Part shown: piece by piece, positions 57,501 to 62,382 of the stretch
Position numbering within the stretch: position 1 is the first letter of the stretch
Layout of the letters: each line of letters opens with the position of its first letter
NCBI RefSeq assembly: GCF_013426205.1
Contig: NC_089427.1
Coordinates: 1,984,001 to 2,048,000, forward strand
DNA from: Metarhizium brunneum
Taxonomy: Eukaryota > Ascomycota > Sordariomycetes > Hypocreales > Clavicipitaceae
Direction of reading: 5' to 3'
DNA length: 64,000 nt
The notes under the pieces: model-generated
The model's input: the letters and a program-made list of their open reading frames with translations, nothing else
Database searches by the model: none
Told to the model about the DNA's origin: nothing
Program-made: the position numbers and the translations under genes

Positions 57501-58915
57501 TCGGTTTCAGCGCGGCGCAACTTATTGAACTGTTGGTGATCAGCCGTGGGCTGACCCTCGCCGAACCCGCAAGGCGTGTTGATCATGCCCCTGAGGGAGT
57601 TGTAGGGCCCGAATAGTCGGGGATCCACGACGGAGCTCTTTCTAACATTGGTAGCTGGGAGGCTCTCTGCAGGTCTTGTCGAGGTTCCGGATCGGCCAGT
57701 CGTGGAAGCCACGCCTGCACCCAGAGCAGCGCCGGTTGCAACTCCCAAGGCGGATGTCATGCCAGATCTCGTAGGCCTAAGGGCATGAGAGACGACCGAG
57801 CCATATGCCAAAGCCGATTCAGCGTCGCTGAAACCACCCTGATCGTCAGGAGCGTCTTCCCAATCCGAATCGTCGCTGGAATCTGAGTAATCACCATGAG
57901 GTCTAGAGGTAGCAATACCACGAGTCTTTGCATCGCGTCTCTTCTTTCGAACCTCATTGACGGCGGCAGCTGCTGCCAGGAGTCCGGTTGCCTTGACCTT
58001 GCCAGAGGTTCGCTGATCGTGCTCCTTCTGCTTTTTCGCAAAGTCAGAGAGTTGACGGCCAAGCGCAAGAATTTCCTCGTCCGTCTTGTCCTTTTTGGGA
58101 CCGCCTTGTCGGCTAGAACTACCTGCGGCAACGGAGATGCCAGCCCCAGCCCTATCATACTCGTTGGCGTTCCTCCCGTCTCTGTCTCTAGTTTGATGCG
58201 TCGAGTGTCCACCAGAGACTTTGCGCAGCTTGTTGAACTCGCGGCCCTTGGTCTTGGGAATATACCCCGTTCCATAGGCCAAATCGGAGTTGACCGATGA
58301 AGACGACGAGTTGCCAAAATAGAGCACACGGCGCTTCTTGGCTCGACCACTCCTCCGGCGACGTACCCGACGCTCTGAGGGAGCGCCGAAGAAGGTGCCA
58401 AAGAGACCTCCGAAGCGGCTCTGGGCCGGGTAATGACGCGAGATGTCTATTAGGGACGACGCGGCAGAGCTTGAGGTAAATGACCCAGAGCTATCAGAAG
58501 CTGCTCTTTGTCTGTTTGCGTACTGCCGTGCCCGTACGGGCTCCCGATATTGGTCCCGATCCCGGTCTCTATTTCCATCTCTTATTTCGTCCCTGCTTCC
58601 GTATCGGTTTCCATCTCGTACTTCATCTCTACTTCCATATCGGTTTCCATCTCTGATTTCGTCTCTGCTCCCATATATGTTTCCATCTCTGTCTCTGCCT
58701 ACGTCGGAAGGTCCCGCACCACGCGCTCTCGTCGGCGCGGTCGCACTGGGTGTCGGATATTGTGAAGGGTAGTTGGGGTATGCTGAGGATTGAGGCATGC
58801 TCGAATTCATAGGTTGAGGAGGGACAAAGGCCAGATTCTCGTGAGAATCTCGCCTGTGATCCCGCCTCCGCCTCCGAGAGCTCTCGGGGCTCTGGCGGCG
58901 GGAATCTCGCATCAT
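42587..58915 (-). CDS. lah: Giant leashin-type Woronin-body tether (5,442 aa)
   Basis: One uninterrupted 16,329-bp frame. Order: (1) a basic N-terminus, RRQSPESSRRRRRDHRR, with a 12-aa repeat DGNRYGSRDEIR x3-4 (residues ~72-115); (2) disordered, charged sequence with Ala/Gly-rich hydrophobic segments; (3) residues ~2200-4360, about 22 lysine-rich modules (KKGKKNKKK-type) between Glu/Pro/Thr linkers; (4) a GLQ repeat and a coiled coil (residues ~4980-5125, VLELESRVEQLMAENRMLTE); (5) a folded conserved C-terminal domain of ~300 residues (LCSHVQQWVLRFSKFSDM, DIFMAMSMNMIWEFVFTRYL). This layout matches fungal 'involucrin repeat proteins', identified with leashin (LAH) in Neurospora and Aspergillus, which ties Woronin bodies to the cell cortex or septal pore through its N- and C-terminal regions with a long non-conserved spring in between. 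Function is inferred from the family. Start: the first of two adjacent ATGs; upstream codons also look coding. Confidence 0.85.
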   Translation of the reverse strand: MMRDSRRQSPESSRRRRRDHRRDSHENLAFVPPQPMNSSMPQSSAYPNYPSQYPTPSATAPTRARGAGPSDVGRDRDGNIYGSRDEIRDGNRYGSRDEVRDGNRYGSRDEIRDGNRDRDRDQYREPVRARQYANRQRAASDSSGSFTSSSAASSLIDISRHYPAQSRFGGLFGTFFGAPSERRVRRRRSGRAKKRRVLYFGNSSSSSVNSDLAYGTGYIPKTKGREFNKLRKVSGGHSTHQTRDRDGRNANEYDRAGAGISVAAGSSSRQGGPKKDKTDEEILALGRQLSDFAKKQKEHDQRTSGKVKATGLLAAAAAVNEVRKKRRDAKTRGIATSRPHGDYSDSSDDSDWEDAPDDQGGFSDAESALAYGSVVSHALRPTRSGMTSALGVATGAALGAGVASTTGRSGTSTRPAESLPATNVRKSSVVDPRLFGPYNSLRGMINTPCGFGEGQPTADHQQFNKLRRAETEPIYKGPMKNVYPVPTSDPDNFDADAAPTMSSRQELPYRSRPAPIPLQQPSPKAPVSSKVYQAEKLEEESQKHSRTRSDETGVGAGTKLTGIAAAAAAAVALASDRKSKRDSRRDERRKERKDNDTQEVQEFNRVAEPWEGDRGDRSKRRDRDAESEVNHRSKRDSYSSKYSDERDHKRHSRREEDATPRKRRETRVDHYPEAESSRKPKRSEKGDRDRDFKSEVSRSSQRDSRNIDDRDERRRDEQNTRDQMPGAYDYIPPPADTTTRQPVDPFQFQVTDGALGTSLVSAAMAPTRPLTPTVVTVDREPNFDDPPLLEQSDTRLSRKDSFEMERMAEEYNKGARNYLEGKDSRRHDYEERGHEARTIYEEAKHSTAPIAAAAAVVSAVAMEMDRSTDHRRNGYVDDESRDYSKSSKDPVQEEADRYYREKMTAEKNAAEEQQSRSVSSDKSVIGKYDDDGQKQPYTIVTPPDMEGNKTSVKSPYEGPDADVRIDNKIYPKELHRFQSRDRDSNSFLSRDPSCERERPMLNLVYPTPVPSRQPTPSLSRGSSGVGEKPTSADEDKGKKKKKKTKKNKSISNDGSTEDYFGGAKSETGASGAASTVSSSAKSVTWGENSTKSFEVESPGPRSEDDIALDKSESGDRSRPVLNQTSQWGMIAAAIAGSSAEPADEPKVKASRSKKASSDVGVGYRDRSTKDVDDLMDDARSEPPIPGPKPVSLASVKMPGGFEDDIEFAATLAAGLKDTGFDPSIVIDDPEYRRRDSPPHTSDTNGDGWNGSSFADVVTDMTSKQKGVSDPGFFSEPVDMTREDPTGPSDVWTEPSHRLSKKEKKRLEKEAKRQSVDITGPVAAEVLETGAFEDVPERQLLNKEQRKRDEEARVEEKVPDASMDKKELYQNDDYNSREAVTNPVWEEPDKRKKSKKDRKSRDLEDDTSTRVSRTDSFDSKSTIRVVNQDDEWDAPRKSKSKSKRDSGGSEIVSRSAPGSEVGEREAHSKRSSRSAPGSEVGVRESSSKQSSSKSRHRSGTDFDDYRDDPPDRKRDPWDDRDVSSVVSESRGDDRRKERRGKRSSLYDDDDAKSVASAPGSSRKGKRSSLYEDEDAARSTVSLSGSPRRSRDKEADKSEKRSSGLFASIFKKDGKDDSKKLDRESFLDNAGTLGAGVGLATAAAAVAASVSRSKAAQASSEKDSDAVDIDEYRKSKESEDFDPEIVPRAIKPAIDPQYGDLLPLPPSEPGSPKSLPEDLPTLPDSRPDTPTEERALKLDLLTHRRRRSTQDTPAKSPSSTAIPISLRLGQRHGAPPSSPIAHRSPPPNDSPVTTPESSRRSARISWDSSREIKPLYLLEHSRHGSLDHIPQMDLPALPPSEPSEPPSRESPAPGHADLYTNEDVAIAGIPLENLAASGLRIDTDLASSAPIEDMAGSQETTPKAIARPELPLVSADHEDDPAPVDSMSKDRSSYLLNSAPSSTKSNKTVKSEESMRSQPESTPTKHPMAETSLPDAAEDMTSADEHFSDALEGTHSDTFEEARGWFDKAQPPEPVAAEMSMPTAEPAVGPMPPVPVVDAEPDEWKNMSAKERKKAKKARKSKELSLKKDVVAGAATAAVVASLLTDEPTKIEEAAEPVLPQEKEKSLSVEDELAETMTQPMADNVVPDAAADISHTDAAKDSATTADIEVDKPEQDFGDPAPIVTDDAKEEALSSTVDTTIHEAVENLEQDLAPEIVPESSQDAVAIEPTAGADSREASSKKGKKKKKKSKDISSHDTVPTAEATPDLGADATLEPIVDALAAEPRKQQETEATITEPLDLNMSAPVETTTETTKSLETVEAKEFHGTAIPPGEESTAAHPEEITSYSISEKDEKNLQMDEPVITEKEPEIETPRDREQIEELKTERITGSAMEQVAISGGEITTAEDLPTLDQVIGTAQPAFDFVSSESKTTKDEEPLPVERNLDPPSTSGEQAPVETIDDDRPSMTEAFAIEDSTAASQEAVEDVEANEPEIAPLLKSKKKKKKGKQLVDSSPEAMEPETLPIMEELPVVELPVTEETASTAQELAVSAEAGEDEFAPVSKNKKKKKKSKGTEPEKLAQAGKELDTCATSDDQPPPAELALTEELFPEQSATSEGPAEPTVTADIQTAAAILSDQTITTGPSSIDQSVLVSKEPIAAAESEFAPVSSKSKKTKKKGFQLGDSVSVDNASEVLTVSEDQFESAKLETDLPVDTEVPVTEASTDSQPITEATEDDFAPVTKGKKNKKNKKKPIQLEESFPGPVSQTIEAAPAAKASEDAMILEKLTTNRAGEVQQQLEKQSRSLDTQVSEPLFSQDEVPLESTQDGAMSVEPTQTEKSVISENTLEDTEDFGAETVSSKKKGKKNKKKSSQASAWDLLEEKQAEEAIPDPVSTSAETEALDKSKEEPVAEVATEVSRDLSEDKPAEIPTGEQVEDKQSTTVTGKKSKKKKKDSKSSSAPETDSSSEIPVNMAEPFPFTEEPASIEETKSTAEPEPEPELQTAGSTPQTIEEELPQPAGKKNKKKKKRSSMVGEPMEEDSTLTEPSTETETTPEIVVDEPAPAADPEAEFEVPKKGKKNKKKKNSLSPELTEVEPSTAPEATTQSMKQAIADNHAATLETPTFEPEGQAEEKDVVDMVNTDEQPPAETKPIDMMSVDNTMLPEALRDMAQTTGPTVETSSMKNVDDLVPVKLAKKDKKKRKKQAGLEESVQGPEPEFVAESKAMDAEALTDVAYSAETSDGLASAAQTPMETVPVDQTKEMEAIPEDMWAGFSSKQSKKDKKKKKAKNGESELTQQTEPTPATDLTPEPIQEYLSKESSEVANDFGTTDSTFGPGTPRDSSGAANDEEVVKDEKEVGEAKDNDERLIGKKDKKKKKKARALDMEADVSSRATEETPVSEEPETKKAEEVGGDDSWTDTVSKKEKKKNKKAKQGSQYDDLPPQNTPIQDADNPYDADARPEAEKVDPLEPATTAQNIGVTEVSDAAPRDVTFESHQATADVQAETQETQEPKDMSMPPDSQPPQPNLDVAESSAAITSEDCTIVQDASAQPSGDPDVPVAVDEPADDEWSMPITGKKAKKGKKNRKSQVDSMFWDEPTAGSSSLPTEDKSVPESGAASFEPVQPITPDEMVDCSTTDREADLVSSAAEQAEATEFPSHNVDVYDTQAMADLPLISSTSPAEHVIDLDQGKSCAADDSWQSTPQRKLSKKDKRKKKKQQVSLADQPEDESQETTSGGDNTPAEPADPVAASLNEPVESPIIAEDITAEPEERLPINKSKEDQKKTAAATLAATALAAAGITATIATLGEEHDSLVAEEPVQFEGSRSWADEMEDEAASTPAEQKPVIGTLQEVDDVSFLASKEVNKGEKSKSKQPSSGDFSTVEPTPTAETGPEAIPEATPKAVEPAVEEAPVHEILDAGGEWAIPSKKKAKKGKKSKSGSGTLTPAEPALTPEDTIREPTPTILQASTDPAASPDPVEDNDLSKETNPPVPEDAGDEWAVRPKKKGKKGKKSKTSSGTMTPAEPAGDEGAPETMDPITEFAPTQLMKAELAAKEGETTAAVGVDDEWAVPSKKKSKQGKKDKSSSATATPVNESGIVLPDLQSEALSTTNEAMEPHGRALGVDSVSNIAEPVEPTKTFEPEELPHPTDDNDAEDWGSAVAKKDKKGKKSEAGSGTMTPIMPLDETPVQLPRDEQLAPEQEPKPTTEEPAAIKLPDAVEDSSMTLSTFDELPNTTSVVGAGTLEDRGLHAMEIDTISAENADQNREHGVSETRGFGNILGASAEGQDFGTRPEVVAENAAEKLATVTTEAEPNETWAVPVKKKSKKEKKRKSSQVVLDAPLNDPVVEEKDLSFTAAEAQPEEAADDEWPDDFSVPKSKKKKGKKAAAEAPAGSVEKKALQSFEETATGKNIACADDVSSRDATGPASSDRHAGENTLSRNLGDQVKDNKAKSQPGLSTTDALATAGAIAGGVAVLAEKFGGGKKKTKGKQKKIVDKRQPQDDDMFDDPALWEGADKKALDDGKDAELHENFWGGAADEEEEGNKDKEVAKGVGMLEVANTRELKHVLPGTMSGSFTESDGGWTETPQHGVPLSDEFAENPILGRGEAAALTMSKEPTGLLRRSAGVGEPVGGLLKERSDPEPTLQSMGSESDFRRSPSRGLPSVQEVPEAEAIAAQYNWPTPEMNRDSGFAPESPTPRRRRSITSTDDQQRDSGVHTDDYSDGKMQTQTQTQTPDVSTKKRLRHSPSATPVLTEPEAAVAPPEPEKKDKKAKRSATTTKTKDYGEAASMGGVAAGVAAAATGAGIGLAAKAATEKATAGQRSVSDNPYIYASGSLPSLKAAAAATATATPTRGPDGQDLSSRAEPVARRSVSNSSLSRQHTPEPLRLRPESPGITGLQGLQGLQGLHGLQGLRGSTPTPPLRRVDKRMSGDLRALRQRRNSSSTSSTPTSAPAIATATDSQVLPPPVANESRVRSKGEERDMADVYDGYGEGRIGSPRSPTRPHSMRRRQSMQVLELESRVEQLMAENRMLTEARTHAEQNLSQKAASVLSERDSEIESLKQSLHFLQNEVARLTEVNEGLTSANAELASKDSGRYADMTRELDEARGAHTTFTQSLRDRDAEIADLRAKLEEAKDQVRQMQRKILESKAGDAGFLNIKDEDYFDHRCQQLCSHVQQWVLRFSKFSDMRACRLTSEINDEKTIDRLDNAVLDGTDVDTYLRDRVRRRDIFMAMSMNMIWEFVFTRYLFGMDREQRQKLKSLEKLLTEVGPAQAVRQWRAVTLTLLSKRASFKDQRDLDTEAVVQAIYQTLCKILPPPSNLEGQIQSQLRRVMHEAVDLSVEMRTQRAEYMMLPPLQPEYDADGELAATVSFDAAMMNERSGSTNMTNEELESQGSVVRIVLFPLVVKRGDDDGIGEEKIVVCPAQVLISRDDKGRRHYTPSSEAGGASLGARSRISLVTESMGQPEA
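44252..44305 (-). repeat. GLQ tandem repeat inside the giant ORF
   Basis: Codes for GLQGLQGLQGLHGLQGLRG (about residues 4870-4888): a 9-bp unit CTGCAAGGT-type repeated about six times, recent enough for near-identical DNA copies. Confidence 0.8.
58570..58700 (-). repeat. 36-bp tandem repeat coding DGNRYGSRDEIR
   Basis: Three to four 36-bp copies in frame near the N-terminus of the giant protein (about residues 72-115), alternating GSRDEIR and GSRDEVR, decaying into RDRDRDQY. Confidence 0.85.
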
Positions 58916-60536
58916 GGCTGCCGCTCTATCGGCCGGAGAGGGCGGTGATGCATCTGCCTTTTGCCGTTGCTCTGCGTAATGCGTGGTGTACAGTAAACGT
59001 CTAGGTATGTACTACGGTGTTGCAAACGAGGCAATGGGTAGACACTTGAAAGTGATGAAGAGGGAAAAATTGGCATGCAACCCCAGCAGCCGCCTGGTCG
59101 TACAGCAATGTTATGATTTTGGGCTGAAGCTCAGGCCTTGGTTGGCCATAGACCCGGTCATGGCCCTGGTCCGTCTCCAGAAGCACAGAATGGCGGTGGC
59201 TGGGCCAACCTGCAACTTGAACTTGGGTTGAACCTTGGAGCTTGGGTTTGGAGCACAGGAAATGGGGCCACCCGAGCCGGCGCTAACTGTCAATGGACAG
59301 ATTAGTGGGGCTCATTGACGACGGTTCAGCTGTCCTTGATGAAGAGGCGGATGGGAAAACGTCAGCCTCTTGATGGTTGCTATCATGGCCACGCAGTAGG
59401 TGCAGAGCGCAGCGAGTGAGGCGTTGGGCAATAACTATCGCGAGCTGTTGGAGAGTCATGAGATGCTCCCGGCCATGTAATGGAGTCCTGTGGACTCCCG
59501 ACTGGAATGCTCCGGACGGCCCCTCTTCCCCATTCTTGCAATTCTCATCCTGCACCCAGACCAGAGTCATTACTATTACCCCATTGACTCTGTTTGACGG
59601 CTCCTCGTGGTCCTTCTCCATGTGGCTCTTTGTACATGACGGGCACTAGTATCAGAGTTTGACGCCTCCTCCACCCCGAACCACGACCCGAACCACAAAG
59701 AGGGCCGTACCCGTTTCCACCAGACCGCTCAATCGGCTGCCTCCCAAGACTCTGTTTCGAAAACGTGATACTACTACTACAAGCCGACCCACCCAATCGC
59801 CTTTACTGTTTGGCTGCGTTTTGACCACCCGAAAGTGCTCGCAGATGCCCAACGAAAATATATGTAGTGTTCTGCCGCACCGTTGACCTTCAAGGTGTGT
59901 CGGCAGGCCCCCCCACCATTATGCATGCCAGCGTGGCACCTCACATGCTCCTGCACGTGTTGCGCCACTGGTCAATGCTAGTCTGGGATGATGTTTGCCC
60001 CAGTATTGCCTACCCTAGGGCATGGCCGTGTCATTTTCTTCACCCAGTGAGTGAGTGAAGGTTGTATGTGGTCTCTTGGCCTCTTGGGCAACCATAAGGT
60101 GACCATCTCGATTCATGAATGCAGTGTGCCTAGCAAGTCCAGATGGATTACGGAGTACCAGCCATGGACGGACAAAATCGAATAGAGTGATGTCCCACTG
60201 TGGCGTGTAAGGAGTTGTCTGGCGTTCGCTGGTTGCATTACTATATTCGCTCGGGGGAAAAAAAAAATATGTCTTCAAAGTTTACACATCCAACGGCAAG
60301 AACATTGCTCATCGGCTTGACAGGCGAACATACTACGCCATTCCGACTCTAGACCATGAAGTCTGCATGTACGTCGGGGATATCCCACAGCCGGCAAGGC
60401 AGATGGAGTTGGACCAAATGTTTCATAATACTTCATCATGCTATTAAAATATAACCAGGCATCCAACAGGGAAAAGTGCATCTAAACGCTTTCAAAAATA
60501 AATAAATAAAGTGCATCCTCACATTCCCAACACGCC
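58916..60536. other. Promoter of the giant gene and 3' flank of P450
   Basis: 1.6 kb. The first 90 bp upstream of the giant ORF remain open in its frame and encode HYAEQRQKADASPPSPADRA, suggesting an upstream coding exon or late acceptor that I cannot complete. Farther left a TACGGAGTAC motif lies at 60149-60158. Runs of short frames (59545-59890) have no motifs. No separate gene is supported. Confidence 0.5.
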
Positions 60537-62382
60537 TCAAAACCCAGGCAAAACCCTCGCCCTGACGGGCAAACCCCCCTTTGGCCGTGCAGTAACGCCG
60601 TACCGTACAACCAACTTTTCCTTGTCCCTCATCTCGTCATTGACCAAGTCAAACTCAAACCTTCCCACCCACGCGGCCAAAAGACATGCAAACTCGGATT
60701 TTGCAAAACTCGCCCCGATACAACTCCTGGGCCCGTGCAAAAACGTCAAAAACGCATACACGCTGCTCGCACCGCCGCTGCTCGCGCTCTTGGTGTCCAT
60801 CGCATCGCTGGCCAGCCATCTCTCGGGTTTAAACTCCAACGCATCACTGCCCCAGAGATTCTGATCAACATTCGTGGCCCAGGGCGACAGCAAGACGACC
60901 GAACCCTTGGGGATGGGGTATCCCTGGACGGTAGTGTCCTCGACGGCCTCGCGGGAGGTCCGCGGCACAGGGGAGAAGAAGCGCAGGACCTCGTTGCACA
61001 CGGCGTTCAAGTAGGGCATTTTGTCAATGTCGACCGAGGTGATGTCCGCGTCTGCGTCCAGCCGGGGCAGCCGCTCGCGGACTTCGTCGCGCAGACGGGT
61101 CTGGACATCCGGGTAGCACGACAAGACGTACGTTGCCCACGTCAATGCCGAGGCGGTGGTGTCGTGGCCCGCGGCCAGGAAGGTCATGAGTTGGTCGACT
61201 AGGTTCTCGTCGCTAAAGAGGCCACTCTCCAATGCAACGGACAGGATGTCGACATCTGTGCGTTCCTTGTTGGCCATTCTGTGCTTCTTGTCCCGGATGA
61301 GATCTTTGCAGACGTTGCGGATGGTTCGGTTGGCATTGTGGATGACGTTGTTACTCCTCAGTGGTATGCGGTTGGCCAGCCACGCTGGCAGGAGAATCAG
61401 GAGGATCCCAAGCAGACCGGCCTGGCCCTGCGTGCCCGTGAGGGACTTGTACGTTGTTGCGAGGGGATTCGTCGGGTCCTGGATAGATCCAAAGTCGACA
61501 CCCATGCCAGCAAGACCGATAATGTCCAAGGTGCAGCGGTTTGCCCAGTCTAGCGCATCCAGCGTGGCAATGCCATCGCTATTGGCTGTGGCAGACATTG
61601 CCTGTACGACTTCACGGGCTTTTCGCCAAAATACGGGGTATAAGTCTTTTATGTGACGAAAGGCAAATGCCGGCATGAGGTTCCGCCTTTGCACTTTGTG
61701 CACATCGCCCTCAGTGAGGAGGATGCCAAAGCCTAGAACGGGCGACAGCAGTCTTCTCACGATGTCAGGTCGTTTAAACTGGTAACTCTTGGTGACAAGC
61801 ACTTCTGCCAATCCCTTGTTGGACGAAACGATAACCCGCTCATTGTTGAACCACCAGAAATACCGAAGCAGTCCTTCATGCGGAATCGTATTGATCCTAT
61901 CAGCAGCGACATCAGCGTCCGTCAATCTTGGCGACTCAAAACCCGCAACCTAAAGGAAACTATCGAGGGAGAATTGCTTTTTCCCTTTGTCATCATCACG
62001 ATCATCCTCATCTTCTCCCTCTTCTTCTTTCTCTCTCTCTCTCCCTCTCTCTCTTCTTTATAACAAGACAAACAGACAAACAAACAAAAGAAATAAAGAG
62101 ACAGACTTACCATTCCCTTGTCGGTTCATCTACCCCGGTTGCAAACCTCTGTCCGTGTCCAAACAACCAGTGCCCTCCCTTGACTGTGGGCAAATGTCTC
62201 AGCGGCGACAGGTAATGCGGATATATCAACACGGCCCATGCGCAATACAATGCGGCACCGCCCAGCCAAAAACCAACAAAAGCCCCAGCAAGAACGAGCC
62301 TCGAGCGCAAGCCCTGCGCAAACACCAGCACGGCGCAGCCTAGCAGGGAGAAGCCCGTGATTTCGTAGCCCCAGAAGCGCAT
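60537..62382 (-). CDS. Microsomal cytochrome P450 monooxygenase (543 aa)
   Basis: Haem-thiolate monooxygenase anchored in the ER. Two exons: 62382-62111 and 61896-60537, with a 214-nt intron. The junction was fixed by frame: GAA TG|G ATC gives EPTREW|INTIPHEGLLRY, as in related P450s; using the nearer acceptor (TTTAG at about 61950) breaks the frame. Exon 1 encodes two hydrophobic N-terminal helices and the proline-rich hinge LPTVKGGHWLFGHGQ. Landmarks: I-helix FLAAGHDTTASAL, K-helix EVLRFF (ExxR), PERW, and the haem loop FLHGPRSCIGASFAKSEF with the axial cysteine. The CYP family and substrate are not readable with certainty; it belongs with the fungal CYP3/CYP4-clan-like enzymes. It stands alone, without partner biosynthetic genes, so xenobiotic or lipid oxidation is as likely as a secondary-metabolite role. 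Confidence 0.94.
61985..62062. repeat. CT-rich low-complexity tract in the P450 intron
   Basis: On the plus strand, TCATCATC and CTTCTCC words run into CTCTCTCT repeats; on the sense strand it is purine-rich (GAGAGA). It occupies the middle of the P450 intron (62110-61897). Confidence 0.85.

Noticed and set aside
61897..61950. Nearer acceptor (TTTAG) for the P450 intron, giving VAGFESPRLTDADVAADR
   Set aside because: Joined to exon 1 it shifts frame and stops; the acceptor CTGATAG restores EPTREWINTIPHEG.
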